A DNA stretch of 64,000 bases. It comes from Synergistales bacterium (GTDB lineage Bacteria; Synergistota; Synergistia; Synergistales; Aminobacteriaceae). The notes under the pieces were generated by a model, which was given only the letters and a program-made list of their open reading frames with translations, did not search any database and was not told where the DNA came from. The position numbers were made by a program, and so were the translations under genes. This document shows positions 25,325-34,880 of this stretch, in pieces (within the stretch, counting starts at the first letter, position 1; every line of letters begins with the position of its first letter). The DNA lies in contig BNVH01000007.1 of assembly GCA_025997955.1 (NCBI GenBank), positions 7,860 to 71,859 of the forward strand, in the 5' to 3' direction.

Positions 25325-26935
25325 TCAAGCGTTATTTTTCTTCTCCGCCTCTATCGCCGTTATCTGTCGCTCGTTGTCGTCTATCGCTATCCCAAGCAGC
25401 ATAGCCTCGTCGAAAGCGTCAGCGTAGCCTTTTTCTTTTATCTGGTCGAGCGCGGCGGCGGCGCATTCAGTTGCGCTTGCGTAGTGCTTGGTCATTTTCA
25501 GCTCCATGACCCAGATATGACCTCTGAACTTCACGACCATATCCGCGCGTCCCTTTCTATTATGAAGCTCGGCTTCTACGTCAAGCCCCATTCCGTAGAT
25601 GTAAGACAATAACGTGGAGCGGTAAATCCACTCTCTCGCGTCGCCTCCTCTCGGTACAGCGTTCGCGGCCGCCTTCGCGTAGTCGTCGTAGGGAATTTTA
25701 GATAGAAGTTTGTTGAACTCGCCTTGAACGCCTTTTGCGTCATCGCTTACGATGGACTCTCTAAAACTTACTCTGGATTTATTTGACTCTTCGTGGGCGC
25801 CGAAGATATTTCCAATCAAGAGAGACGACATGGCGGTCAAGACCTCGCGGTTTGGATAATCCAAAGAGAAATCGTCTAATACGCCAGGTCTTAGGCTCAG
25901 ATAACCGGATTGATAGAGAAAGCTCGCGGCTGTCGCAGTCTCTATCTCGCCTGGGGCGAACGCGAAGTCGCGCGATACTTCGTAGCCTCTGAACTGTTCC
26001 ACGGTGAGCTTCTTGTCCTTCATATAGCGGGCGATGAATGAAGGTGTGCCGGACTCGAACCAGTAATTGTTGAATTCGGGGTTTTTTAGAAAACATAGGG
26101 TGGAAAATGGGTTGTAAAGACGCGCGTTCCCGTCAAAAGAAAACCCATCGTAGTAATATCTAATTTTTTCTATAAGCTCTTCTTTATTCATTTTCATTTC
26201 ATCGGCAGCCGTGTCGATGTGTTCGCTGAAATTCTCAAGAAGCTCTTTCTCGGTATAACCCAACATCGTCGCGTAATGTTTTTGCATTGACATATCTTCA
26301 AGGTTGTTCAACGCCGAGAACACGCCAACCTTGGAAAATTTGCTTATGCCGGTTATAAAGGCAAAGCGTATTTCCTGGTCTTTGCCTTTGATTCTGATGT
26401 ACATATTGCGTAAAGTGTTTCGCATTTCTTCCACCTTGTCCGGACTGTGAAAAACGTCAAGCATCGGCTTGTCGTATTCGTCTACTAAAACGACGACCGA
26501 ACCGTGCTTTTTATAGAGCTCTCTGATTAATTTATCAAACATACGGCTTGGGGAAGTTCGCTCTAAAGATAAATCATATCTTTCGGCACAGGCCTCTACT
26601 ATATCAAGAGTGGATTCATAGAACTCGTCACGCCCTTCGTCCGTCACAGTCAGGCTCATGTCGAGCCTGATGACCGGATATGTCCTGTAGTCCGGTCTCT
26701 CGAAAAACTCCTCGGCGGCCAAGCCCTTAAATAGTTCTTTCTTACCCGAAAACAGCGCGTCGAACGTCGATATGGTCAAGGATTTTCCAAAGCGCCGGGG
26801 GCGGGAGAGAAAGTAGACCTTGCCTCTGTCGATAAGGTCTATAAGATATTTTGTTTTATCGACATAAAGATAACCGTCGTTTCTGATGTCGTCGAAAGTC
26901 TGAATGCCTACGGGCAACTTTTGCAATTTAGTCAT
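25325..26935 (-). CDS. AAA-ATPase-like / PD-(D/E)XK nuclease-like protein, copy 1
   Basis: A 536-residue member of the AAA-ATPase-like plus PD-(D/E)XK family (formerly DUF1703) that multiplies in anaerobic bacteria. The N-terminal third has a Walker-A-like RPRRFGKS (residues 45-52) and a Walker-B-like VVLVDEYDKP at about 150. The C-terminus carries the nuclease-type GRADMVV and VMELKM pair near residues 470-485. Role unknown; mobile or defence-like functions have been proposed. Its middle blocks differ from copies 2 and 3 while the ends are nearly identical. It starts inside the end of copy 2 (8-base overlap) with GAAAGGAAG upstream. Confidence 0.85.
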   Translation of the reverse strand: MTKLQKLPVGIQTFDDIRNDGYLYVDKTKYLIDLIDRGKVYFLSRPRRFGKSLTISTFDALFSGKKELFKGLAAEEFFERPDYRTYPVIRLDMSLTVTDEGRDEFYESTLDIVEACAERYDLSLERTSPSRMFDKLIRELYKKHGSVVVLVDEYDKPMLDVFHSPDKVEEMRNTLRNMYIRIKGKDQEIRFAFITGISKFSKVGVFSALNNLEDMSMQKHYATMLGYTEKELLENFSEHIDTAADEMKMNKEELIEKIRYYYDGFSFDGNARLYNPFSTLCFLKNPEFNNYWFESGTPSFIARYMKDKKLTVEQFRGYEVSRDFAFAPGEIETATAASFLYQSGYLSLRPGVLDDFSLDYPNREVLTAMSSLLIGNIFGAHEESNKSRVSFRESIVSDDAKGVQGEFNKLLSKIPYDDYAKAAANAVPRGGDAREWIYRSTLLSYIYGMGLDVEAELHNRKGRADMVVKFRGHIWVMELKMTKHYASATECAAAALDQIKEKGYADAFDEAMLLGIAIDDNERQITAIEAEKKNNA

Positions 26936-28550
26936 TGAGGATACTTCCTTTCTTCTCCGCCTCTATCGCCGTTATCTGTCGCTCGTTATCGTCAATAGCG
27001 AGTCCAAGCAACATAGCCTCGTCGAAAGCGTCCGCGTAGCCTTTTTCTTTTATCTGGTCGAGCGCGGCGGTCGCGCATTCAGTTGCGCTTGCGTAGTGTT
27101 TAGTCATTTTAAGTTCCATCACCCAGATATGGCCTCTGAACTTCACGACCATATCGGCGCGGCCTTTTCTATTATGAAGCTCTGCTTCTACGTCAAGCCC
27201 CATGCCGTAGATGTAGGACAATAACGTGGAACGGTAAATCCACTCTCTCGCGTCTCCGTTGTATCCAGCGCGGCTTTGGGCGGCTTTTGTATAGTCGTCA
27301 TAGGGGATTTTGTCGAGAAGTTTATTGAACTCGCTCTGGACGCCAGGCGCGTTGTCGTTCACAAGAGACTCTCTGAGACGGTTTCTGGCGTTGTTTAAGT
27401 CCTCGTTATCGCCAAAGATATTTCCAATCAAAAGAGACGACATGGCGGTCAAGACCTCGCGGTTTGGATAATCCAAAGAGAAATCGTCTAATACACCAGG
27501 TCTTAGGCTCAAATACCCGGACTGATAGAGAAAGCTCGCGGCTGTCGCGGTCTCTATCTCGCCTGGGGCGAACGCGAAGTCGCGCGACACTTCGTAGCCT
27601 CGGAATTGCTCTACTGTGAGTTTTTTGTCTTTCATGTAGCGGGCGATAAATGAAGGGGTGCCGGACTCAAACCAGTAATTGTTGAATTCGGGGTTTTTTA
27701 GAAAACGCAGAGTGGAGAACGGGTTGTAAAGGCGGACTTCTCCGTCAAAAGAAAACCCATCGTAGTAATATCTAATTTTTTCTATAAGCTCTTCTTTGCT
27801 CATTTTCATTCCATCGGCAGCCGTGTCGATATGTTCGCTGAAATTCTCAAGAAGCTCTTCCTCTGTATATCCAAGCATGGCGGCGTATGTTTTGTCCATA
27901 GATATATCTTCCAAGTTATTCATAGCGGAAAATACGCCCATCTTGGAAAATTTGCTTATGCCTGTGAGAAAGACGAAGCGAATAGACGCGTCCTTGGATT
28001 TTATTTGCGTATAGAAGTCGCGCAATATTGCTCTGGCCTCTTCGGCCATTCTGGGCTCGTGAAGAAAATCTAATATGGGTTTGTCGTACTCATCGATAAG
28101 CACGACAAGAGGCCCGCTCTTTGCGTAAAGCTCTCGGATGAGATTTCTCAGAGCGTCACCGGGAGAAATTTTATCTGGTATCTCAACACAGCAGTCTTCG
28201 GCCGTTTCTTTTGTTATTCTGGTCAGAGAAGCTCTGAACCCATCTAAACCCTCGCTCGTCGTCACCTGACTGAGGTCGATTTTTATCACAGGATATGTCC
28301 TGTAGTCCGGTCTCTCAAGAAACTCCTCGGCGGCCAAGCCCTTGAAGAGTTCTTTCTTACCCGAAAACAGCGCGTCGAACGTCGATATGGTCAAAGATTT
28401 TCCGAAGCGCCGGGGACGGGAGAGAAAGTAGACCTTGCCTCTGTCGATAAGGTCTATAAGATACTTTGTTTTATCGACATAAAGATAACCGTCGTTTCTG
28501 ATATCGTCGAAAGTCTGAATGCCTATTGGCAACTTTTGCAATTTAGTCAT
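26928..28550 (-). CDS. AAA-ATPase-like / PD-(D/E)XK nuclease-like protein, copy 2
   Basis: A 540-residue paralogue with the same RPRRFGKS, VVLIDEYDKP and RADMVV/VMELKM signatures. Residues about 85-185 and 375-425 diverge from copy 1, while copies 2 and 3 share most of the latter block (GDNEDLN.ARNRLRESLVND). AAGGAGG stands before the ATG, and an extended -10 element lies upstream at 28586-28594, so copies 2 and 1 form one transcript. Function unknown. Confidence 0.85.
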   Translation of the reverse strand: MTKLQKLPIGIQTFDDIRNDGYLYVDKTKYLIDLIDRGKVYFLSRPRRFGKSLTISTFDALFSGKKELFKGLAAEEFLERPDYRTYPVIKIDLSQVTTSEGLDGFRASLTRITKETAEDCCVEIPDKISPGDALRNLIRELYAKSGPLVVLIDEYDKPILDFLHEPRMAEEARAILRDFYTQIKSKDASIRFVFLTGISKFSKMGVFSAMNNLEDISMDKTYAAMLGYTEEELLENFSEHIDTAADGMKMSKEELIEKIRYYYDGFSFDGEVRLYNPFSTLRFLKNPEFNNYWFESGTPSFIARYMKDKKLTVEQFRGYEVSRDFAFAPGEIETATAASFLYQSGYLSLRPGVLDDFSLDYPNREVLTAMSSLLIGNIFGDNEDLNNARNRLRESLVNDNAPGVQSEFNKLLDKIPYDDYTKAAQSRAGYNGDAREWIYRSTLLSYIYGMGLDVEAELHNRKGRADMVVKFRGHIWVMELKMTKHYASATECATAALDQIKEKGYADAFDEAMLLGLAIDDNERQITAIEAEKKGSILND

Positions 28551-28585
28551 TGATGACGCCTCCTTAAAAAAGAATCCATGAGAAT

Positions 28586-28594
28586 AGTATAACA
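28586..28594 (-). promoter_or_regulatory. Extended -10 promoter of copies 2 and 1
   Basis: The minus strand reads TG-T-TATACT, about 36 bases before the copy 2 ATG. The same sequence precedes copy 3, so the promoter was copied with the gene. Confidence 0.5.
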
Positions 28595-28671
28595 GAAAGC
28601 GGCGGACGCAAAAAGTTCACGCCTGCCGCTGTTTGGATCGATCAGTGTTAGAATGATCGGAAAAACTTGGC

Positions 28672-30399
28672 TTAACGCTTCTTGAGAACGAAGCAAGCCA
28701 CGAGCAGCAACGCCGCAGCGCCGAAGCCGGCGTCACAACCGCCGGAGGAATGTCTTGAAGGTGTGGGAGTGGGGGTCGGTGTAGGCGTAATTCCGGTGGC
28801 CGCGAGCTCTACTGATTTCGATGTGCCGATATATTTAGGGCTGACCCCTGCGTCAATGGAGCTCTTGTCGGCAAACTGTATAGCATAGCTGCCGGCTGGG
28901 ATAGAAACCTTTCTTCCTTTGGAGTCCTCCAAGTTATCCACATTGATGTCAATTGAACCGTTGGCGCTTCTCGCTATAACAGGACCGTAGGACGTCGCCG
29001 ACAGATCCTGCACGCTTGCGCCGCTTGAATTTTTCGCAGTGAGCCAAAGGTAGAACAATACATTCGCCGGTATAGGTTTGCCGTCCAATGTTGCGATATT
29101 GACGCGAACGATTTTCCCCTCCGAATTTAGGCCTATATCGACCTCGGTGTTGTCGGGCACGGAGGGCGGGTTGACAGGAGGAGTGGGAGTCGGATTTGGG
29201 TTGACAGGGTCGACCGGGTCGATTGGGATTGGGTCGACCGGGTCGATTGGATCGACAGGGTCAACCGGGTCGGGATTCTCTGCCGTGACTTTGACCATGA
29301 CCGGCGAGGTGTAAAAGAAACTACCTTCGTCATCCATAAAGACAAATGTAAGATTAGTCGTCCCGACCTTAAGCCCGCTGAGAATAAGATTGAACGCCCC
29401 TCTGCCATTACTCCAATCAGTACCGACGATAGAACCATCTGATGCGACAAAAGGCCTTACGCCGTTATCGTTAAAGTTTATCTGGTAGCCGTCTCCGAGA
29501 GTGATCGGAATCTCCTTTTCTTCGCCGACGGTTAAGCTGACGTCAACGAATCCGCTCACAACGTCGTCCTTTTGCGTGGCGACATGGAACCACCAGCGAT
29601 AATACACTTCTGCGCCATTCTCTCTCAAGCGAAAATCCAATCTGATCCTTTTAACTTCAGACGGATTTGCGCCTGCGTATGTTACGTTAGCGGACACAGT
29701 GTCTCCCTCGTTAAAGCTCGTCCACTCTGTACGGCCAAGCTGATAGCTTTTGGCCGAGTAATATGTAAGTCTGTATCTGCCCGAGTTTGGGGCGGCGACT
29801 GCCACCGAGGGGTTAGACGCGACGACAGTCCTAAAGATCACCGAATCGGCGCCGGTCTCAACATAGGGGATACACGTCTTGATCTGCTCAGAGTGCGTGC
29901 GGAAAATAGGGAATGTCCCAGCGCCATTATCAGATACATTATCGCCGTCTATAAACCATTCATACGATCTTCCATTCAAGCCGCTATCAGCGCTTCTTTG
30001 GAAATACAGCCGTCGAATATTATTGTCAACCGCAGGGGTGAAAGGGGCAAATTCCACCCAATCGTATCCCGGCGCGCTGTACGACCTGAAAACATCAAAG
30101 GTTTTGGTTTCATTTGTAACTTCATGTCTCTCGCCTTTTGCGTCATAATAGCGATACGTACCGTTCGCTATAGTCAATTCTCCTCTGGACATTTCGTCCA
30201 TGCTGGTCTCAACAGTGCTATATTCCAACCAAAAATTGATGCGCGTGAAAGCCGCGCCGCCATAAACCGGCTTGCCTTCGGCGAGATATGTGGATGATTC
30301 GTGAGTTATATAGGGAACCGATAAACTTGCCCCTGCCGCACCGATTAACCCGCATAGCGCAAAACCTACTAACAACAAACCCACTAAAAACTTCTTCAT
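28672..30399 (-). CDS. Secreted surface protein with proline-rich linker and Synergist-CTERM-type C-terminus
   Basis: A 575-residue exported protein. Residues 1-25 are a signal peptide (MKKFLVGLLLVGFALCGLIG then AAGA). The next ~350 residues look beta-rich with no family I recognise. A linker of DPVDP/DPIDP and PTPTP repeats at about residues 375-410 leads to a second small beta domain. The protein ends with PTPTPTPTPSRHSSGGCDAG, a hydrophobic helix and KKR, matching the Synergist-CTERM sorting signal. It should be anchored or processed at the cell envelope. The start at 30399 has GAGAGGAGTGA upstream; a longer frame to 30456 has no such site. It separates copies 2 and 3 of the AAA/nuclease genes. 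Confidence 0.8.
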   Translation of the reverse strand: MKKFLVGLLLVGFALCGLIGAAGASLSVPYITHESSTYLAEGKPVYGGAAFTRINFWLEYSTVETSMDEMSRGELTIANGTYRYYDAKGERHEVTNETKTFDVFRSYSAPGYDWVEFAPFTPAVDNNIRRLYFQRSADSGLNGRSYEWFIDGDNVSDNGAGTFPIFRTHSEQIKTCIPYVETGADSVIFRTVVASNPSVAVAAPNSGRYRLTYYSAKSYQLGRTEWTSFNEGDTVSANVTYAGANPSEVKRIRLDFRLRENGAEVYYRWWFHVATQKDDVVSGFVDVSLTVGEEKEIPITLGDGYQINFNDNGVRPFVASDGSIVGTDWSNGRGAFNLILSGLKVGTTNLTFVFMDDEGSFFYTSPVMVKVTAENPDPVDPVDPIDPVDPIPIDPVDPVNPNPTPTPPVNPPSVPDNTEVDIGLNSEGKIVRVNIATLDGKPIPANVLFYLWLTAKNSSGASVQDLSATSYGPVIARSANGSIDINVDNLEDSKGRKVSIPAGSYAIQFADKSSIDAGVSPKYIGTSKSVELAATGITPTPTPTPTPSRHSSGGCDAGFGAAALLLVACFVLKKR

Positions 30400-30497
30400 A
30401 AATAAATCACTCCTCTCAAAATTAAAAACCAAACAAAACTCGCGGACTGCTGACACATGTTTTTTAATTCCCGTGGATTATTCGCCTCCCTCAAAAA

Positions 30498-30541
30498 CAA
30501 AAAAGCGGCGCGAAGGGTCTGTTAAAACCCCTCACGCCGCT
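30498..30541 (-). terminator. Rho-independent terminator downstream of copy 3
   Basis: On the minus strand AGCGGCG pairs with CGCCGCT around an inner GGGG/CCCT pairing and is followed by a run of six T. It should stop leftward transcription from copy 3 before it reaches the surface protein gene. Confidence 0.8.
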
Positions 30542-30600
30542 GTGCGCACATACCAAAACCCGCCGCTGGAAAAAATTTCCCCGACGAGATAAAATTTAGC

Positions 30601-30698
30601 GCTTGTCGCTTGTCGCTTGTCGCTTGTCGCTTGTCGCTTGTCGCTTGTCGCTTGTCGCTTGTCGCTTGTCGCTTGTCGCTTGTCGCTTGTCGCTTGTC
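30601..30698. repeat. Tandem repeat, 14 perfect copies of GCTTGTC
   Basis: The 7-bp unit GCTTGTC repeats 14 times without error from 30601 to 30698, in the gap between copy 3 and the CTERM surface protein gene. The perfect identity suggests recent or ongoing slippage. It lies about 200 bases upstream of the surface protein start, beyond the terminator. Confidence 0.97.
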
Positions 30699-30779
30699 AT
30701 TGTATTAAAGTTTGTCATTTAATGTCACCCGCTAAAACACTTAATTTTGTTTTAATCATTATACACTAAAACGTGTTTT

Positions 30780-32393
30780 TTATATATACGTCGTCTTTCT
30801 TTCATATTTTATCGCCGTTATCTGCCGCTCGCCGTCGTCAATAGCGAGTCCAAGCAACATAGCCTCGTCGAAACTGTCAGCGTAGCCTTTTTCTTTTATC
30901 TGGTCGAGCGCGGCGGCCGCGCACTCTGTGGCGCTTGCGTAATGTTTTGTCATTTTAAGTTCCATCACCCAGATGTGGCCCCTGAACTTCACGACCATAT
31001 CGGCGCGACCCTTTCTATTATGAAGCTCTGCTTCTACGTCAAGCCCCATGCCGTAGATGTAGGAAAGCAAAGTGGAGCGGTAAATCCACTCTCTCGCGTC
31101 TCCGTTGTATCCAGCGCGGCCTTGGGCGGCTTTTGTGTAGTCGTCATAGGGAATTTTGTCGAGAAGTTTATTGAACTCGCTCTGGACACTGGGCGCGTTG
31201 TCGTTCACAAGAGACTCTCTGAGACGATTTCTGGCGCTGTTTAAGTCCTCGTTATCGCCAAAGATATTCCCAATCAAAAGAGACGACATGGCAGTCAAGA
31301 CCTCGCGGTTTGGATAATCCAAAGAGAAATCGTCTAATACGCCAGGTCTTAAGCTCAAATACCCGGACTGATAGAGAAAGCTCGCGGCTGTCGCAGTCTC
31401 TATCTCGCCAGGGGCGAACGCGAAGTCGCGCGACACTTCATAGCCTCTGAATTGCTCTACTGTGAGTTTCTTGTCCTTCATGTAGCGAGCGATAAATGAA
31501 GGGGTGCCGGACTCGAACCAGTAGTTGTTGAATTCGGGGTTTTTTAGAAAACGCAGAGTGGAGAACGGGTTGTAAAGACGGACTTCTCCGTCAAAAGAAA
31601 ACCCATCGTAGTAATATCTAATTTTTTCTATAAGCTCTTCTTTATTCATTTTCATTTCATCGGCAGCCGTGTCGATATGTTCGCTGAAATTCTCAAGAAG
31701 CTCTTCCTCTGTATATCCAAGCATGGCGGCGTATGTTTTGTCCATAGATATATCTTCCAAGTTATTCATAGCGGAAAATACGCCCATCTTAGAAAATTTG
31801 CTTATGCCTGTGAGAAAGACAAAACACGTCGAGGAGTCCTCGGCTTTTATCTGGGTGTAAAAATCTCGCAAGAAACCTCTGATTTCCTCCGCTTTGGCAG
31901 GACTGTGAAAAACGTCCAATATCGGTTTATCGTATTCGTCTACCAAAACGGCGACCGAGCCATGCTTGCGCGCCGTATTCACGATAATATCACCCAATAT
32001 GTCGTGAGGGGCGCCTGTGGGCATATCTATATCGTTGCGCTCGGCGCTTCTTTTAAGCTGTTTGATTAAAGACACGGTCATGGCTTCAATACCCTGACTC
32101 GCCGCTATTGTGCTCATATCCAATCTGATGACGGGGTGAACCTTATATTCGGCACGCTCAAAAAACTCCTCGGCGGCCAAGCCCTTGAATAATTCTTTTT
32201 TACCCGAAAACAGCGCGTCGAACGTCGATATCGTCAAAGATTTTCCAAAGCGCCGGGGGCGGGAGAGAAAATAGACCTTACCTCTATCAATAAGGTCTAT
32301 AAGATATTTAGTTTTATCGACATAAAGATAACCGTCGTTTCTGATGTCGTCGAAAGTCTGAATGCCTACGGGCAACTTTTGCAATTTAGCCAT
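30780..32393 (-). CDS. AAA-ATPase-like / PD-(D/E)XK nuclease-like protein, copy 3
   Basis: A 537-residue paralogue of the two genes at 25325-28550. The N-terminal ~80 residues and the block around residues 180-375 are almost identical to copy 2, whereas residues 85-165 (VHPVIRLDMSTIAASQGIE and onward) are unlike either other copy. Walker-like RPRRFGKS, VAVLVDEYDKP and the C-terminal RADMVV/VMELKM signatures are kept, so all three copies look intact. The ATG at 32393 lies eight bases after AAGGAGG; a TTG one codon earlier is less likely. It is transcribed alone. Confidence 0.85.
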   Translation of the reverse strand: MAKLQKLPVGIQTFDDIRNDGYLYVDKTKYLIDLIDRGKVYFLSRPRRFGKSLTISTFDALFSGKKELFKGLAAEEFFERAEYKVHPVIRLDMSTIAASQGIEAMTVSLIKQLKRSAERNDIDMPTGAPHDILGDIIVNTARKHGSVAVLVDEYDKPILDVFHSPAKAEEIRGFLRDFYTQIKAEDSSTCFVFLTGISKFSKMGVFSAMNNLEDISMDKTYAAMLGYTEEELLENFSEHIDTAADEMKMNKEELIEKIRYYYDGFSFDGEVRLYNPFSTLRFLKNPEFNNYWFESGTPSFIARYMKDKKLTVEQFRGYEVSRDFAFAPGEIETATAASFLYQSGYLSLRPGVLDDFSLDYPNREVLTAMSSLLIGNIFGDNEDLNSARNRLRESLVNDNAPSVQSEFNKLLDKIPYDDYTKAAQGRAGYNGDAREWIYRSTLLSYIYGMGLDVEAELHNRKGRADMVVKFRGHIWVMELKMTKHYASATECAAAALDQIKEKGYADSFDEAMLLGLAIDDGERQITAIKYERKTTYI

Positions 32394-32428
32394 CAATATA
32401 GCCTCCTTTGAAAAAGACTTTTGAGTAT

Positions 32429-32437
32429 AGTATAACA
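32429..32437 (-). promoter_or_regulatory. Extended -10 promoter of copy 3
   Basis: The minus strand reads TG-T-TATACT, identical to the element before copy 2 and at the same distance from the start codon. Confidence 0.5.
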
Positions 32438-32546
32438 GGAAGCGAGCGTCTTATTATTCTGAAAAATGGTACAATGATAATATGCGTTATAAATACAAAT
32501 ATAAAAATAAATTCTAAAAAGTTACGAAAAGCGGTGGCCAAAATTC

Positions 32547-33761
32547 ATGAAGATAATCGACATTTTAGAAATTAACCGCGGCGGCGCAAAAATTCTTGTA
32601 GAGGACTCGTCGGCGCTTTTCCATCCGTCGGGCGGCGGACAGCCCGGCGACACTGGGACAATACAGGGCGTCGAAAGCTCCAATTTTCGAGCCGGCGTTC
32701 TTGACACGCTCAAAAACAAAGAGCTCGGCGATTCCAACACGTTTATTCTGGACATCGCCATAAAATCAGGGCAACCCGAAAAAGGCATGGAACTGACGGC
32801 TCAGGTTGACGCGGCGCGAAACCGCGTTCTGTCGCGTATGCACACAGCTCAGCATATATTCTCACGCATCCAAGAAGCCGGCTCAGATAAAGCGAGCCAA
32901 ACACCTCAGACCACCAAGGTCAATCTGGGTACGGAAGAAAGTTCTATAAGTATCCGATATGACGGAAACCTGACGTGGGAGTCGCTCTTTGCCGCCGAGG
33001 AAAAAACCAACGAGATTATAGCCGACCATAGGAAGATAACATCATCCGTCATGTCACGAGAGGAAGCTGAAAAACTTCCGGGGCTCGACGCCAAGTGGGA
33101 CAGAATAAAAGACGAGTCCGTCACAGTCGTCAGTATAGAGGGCATAGACACAATGGCATGCGCCGGAACGCATGTTTCAGACTCTGGTGATATAGAGAGT
33201 TTTCTCGTTACGGGTTTTAACGGTTCGGCTCCCGATTGGGAGGTGCGCTTCACGGTTCACGCCTCGCGACTCACCGAGTACGGGCGCAGAATGCGCGAGC
33301 TGTTGCGCGAGGTTGGGTGTAGACCTGATCAGATAAGGGACGTGTTTTTGAGGCAAAGAACTGAAAACGACGCTCTTAGAACCGCTCTTGACAAAGCGCG
33401 CGCCTTTATATCCATACCTTGGGAAGAGCGAAAAATCGGCGCGACTAAACTCACACTTTACATAGCCATGATACCGGGCATGTCCAAGGATTTGATGACC
33501 ACGCCGGCCAAAAGCTGTGTGGCGGAACATCCCGACTCTCTTTGTCTCGTCCTTTTGCCGGAGAATGACATAGCCTCGCCTTTTCCGTTCTTGCTATTGC
33601 GCGGGGCGGAGCTCAATGTGGACTTATCGGGATTTATAAAAAAGCGCCCGGAGATAGAAGCGCGGGGCGGCGGAAAGCCCGATTGGCAAAACGGCGTCAC
33701 GACGCAGCGCTCTTTGTCAGTGTGGCTAACGGCTATTGAAAGTTTTTTATCATTAAGTTAA
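32547..33761 (+). CDS. Alanyl-tRNA editing protein (AlaX-L type)
   Basis: A 404-residue stand-alone relative of the alanyl-tRNA synthetase editing domain, which removes serine or glycine wrongly attached to tRNA-Ala. The zinc/catalytic ligands are present: the N-terminal FHPSGGGQPGDTG, RMHTAQHIF (HxxxH) at about residue 93 and CAGTHVSDSGDIE (CxxxH) at about residue 205. The last ~150 residues resemble the DHHA1 region of AlaRS. Start ATG at 32547 follows a weak ribosome-binding site. It precedes the aldolase gene by 27 bases. Confidence 0.85.
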   Translation: MKIIDILEINRGGAKILVEDSSALFHPSGGGQPGDTGTIQGVESSNFRAGVLDTLKNKELGDSNTFILDIAIKSGQPEKGMELTAQVDAARNRVLSRMHTAQHIFSRIQEAGSDKASQTPQTTKVNLGTEESSISIRYDGNLTWESLFAAEEKTNEIIADHRKITSSVMSREEAEKLPGLDAKWDRIKDESVTVVSIEGIDTMACAGTHVSDSGDIESFLVTGFNGSAPDWEVRFTVHASRLTEYGRRMRELLREVGCRPDQIRDVFLRQRTENDALRTALDKARAFISIPWEERKIGATKLTLYIAMIPGMSKDLMTTPAKSCVAEHPDSLCLVLLPENDIASPFPFLLLRGAELNVDLSGFIKKRPEIEARGGGKPDWQNGVTTQRSLSVWLTAIESFLSLS

Positions 33762-33788
33762 GACTAAGTTAAATTAGGAGGTTTTACT

Positions 33789-34841
33789 GTGTCAGAAAAA
33801 ATTACGAAATTGTTGGGTAAGGACGCAAAGGATCTATTAGAGCACAAATGCAAGGTGAGCGCGAGCTCTCTGTCTTTGCCGGGGCCGGACTTTATTGATA
33901 GGGTGTGGAGCGTGTCGGACAGGTCGATTCCCGTTTTACGCTCTCTTTCGGCTCTCTATGGACACGGACGTCTTGCCGGCACCGGCTATATCTCTATTCT
34001 CCCAGTAGACCAAGGCATAGAGCACTCCGCCGGGGCGTCTTTTGCGCCAAACCCGGTCTATTTCGACCCGGAGAACATCGTAAAGTTGGCCATAGAGGCC
34101 GGCTGCAACGGCGTGGCCAGCACGCTTGGAGTCTTAGGCGCCGTGGCCCGCAAATACGCTCACAAAATCCCGTTCATCCTGAAAGTAAACCACAACGAGC
34201 TCCTCACCTACCCGGAAAAACACGACCAAGTCCTTTTTGCCTCTATCGACCAGGCATGGGACATGGGCGCCGTGGCAGTGGGCGCTACTATATATTTTGG
34301 ATCCGACGAGTCCACGCGGCAGATTCAGGAGATATCGAGGGCATTCAAGTACGCGCATAGCCTCGGCCTCGCCACGATTCTATGGTGCTACCTGCGCAAC
34401 AACGCCTTTAAGACAAAGGAAAAAGACTATCACGTATCGGCGGACCTGACCGGACAGGCCAACCACATAGGTACGACGATAGAAGCCGACATCATAAAAC
34501 AGAAGCTGCCCGAGAACAACGGCGGCTATACGGCTCTTTCGTACGGTAAGACATCTTCTAAGGTCTACAGCGACCTCACGACAGACCACCCCATCGACCT
34601 CACGCGATACCAGGTTTTGTGCTGCTACGCCGGACGCGCTGGGCTTATCAACTCAGGCGGAGCGTCAGGCGGCGAGACGGACTTGGCCGAGGCCGTAAGA
34701 ACGGCTGTCATCAACAAGCGCGCGGGCGGCACGGGCCTCATAATGGGACGCAAAGCATTTCAACGCCCGATGAAAGACGGCGTGGAGATAATAAACGCCG
34801 TTCAAGATGTCTATTTGGATAAGGACGTAACTATAGCGTAG
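33789..34841 (+). CDS. fbaB: Class I fructose-bisphosphate aldolase (DhnA/FbaB type)
   Basis: A 350-residue Schiff-base aldolase of the archaeal/bacterial DhnA family for glycolysis and gluconeogenesis. Typical blocks are [26 protein letters not shown] with the probable Schiff-base-region Lys, and the phosphate-binding end [10 protein letters not shown] and [15 protein letters not shown]. The start is GTG at 33789 with a strong AGGAGG nine bases upstream. It follows the AlaX gene closely and is ended by the hairpin at 34849-34880. Confidence 0.92.
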   Translation: MSEKITKLLGKDAKDLLEHKCKVSASSLSLPGPDFIDRVWSVSDRSIPVLRSLSALYGHGRLAGTGYISILPVDQGIEHSAGASFAPNPVYFDPENIVKLAIEAGCNGVASTLGVLGAVARKYAHKIPFILKVNHNELLTYPEKHDQVLFASIDQAWDMGAVAVGATIYFGSDESTRQIQEISRAFKYAHSLGLATILWCYLRNNAFKTKEKDYHVSADLTGQANHIGTTIEADIIKQKLPENNGGYTALSYGKTSSKVYSDLTTDHPIDLTRYQVLCCYAGRAGLINSGGASGGETDLAEAVRTAVINKRAGGTGLIMGRKAFQRPMKDGVEIINAVQDVYLDKDVTIA

Positions 34842-34848
34842 ATTTGGC

Positions 34849-34880
34849 GTAGGGGCGCGAGGTTATTCGCGCCCTATTTT
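34849..34880 (+). terminator. Terminator of the aldolase gene, built from a GTAGGG-type palindrome
   Basis: GTAGGGGCGCGA pairs with TCGCGCCCTA around GGTTAT and is followed by TTTTT. It overlaps the end of the convergent folC gene. Confidence 0.8.

Noticed and set aside
29572..30297. 241-codon plus-strand ORF opposite the CTERM surface protein
   Set aside because: No ribosome-binding site or recognisable domain; the minus-strand protein has a signal peptide and sorting tail.
30601..30698. Possible CRISPR array
   Set aside because: The 7-bp units are contiguous with no spacers and no cas genes are nearby; it is a simple tandem repeat.
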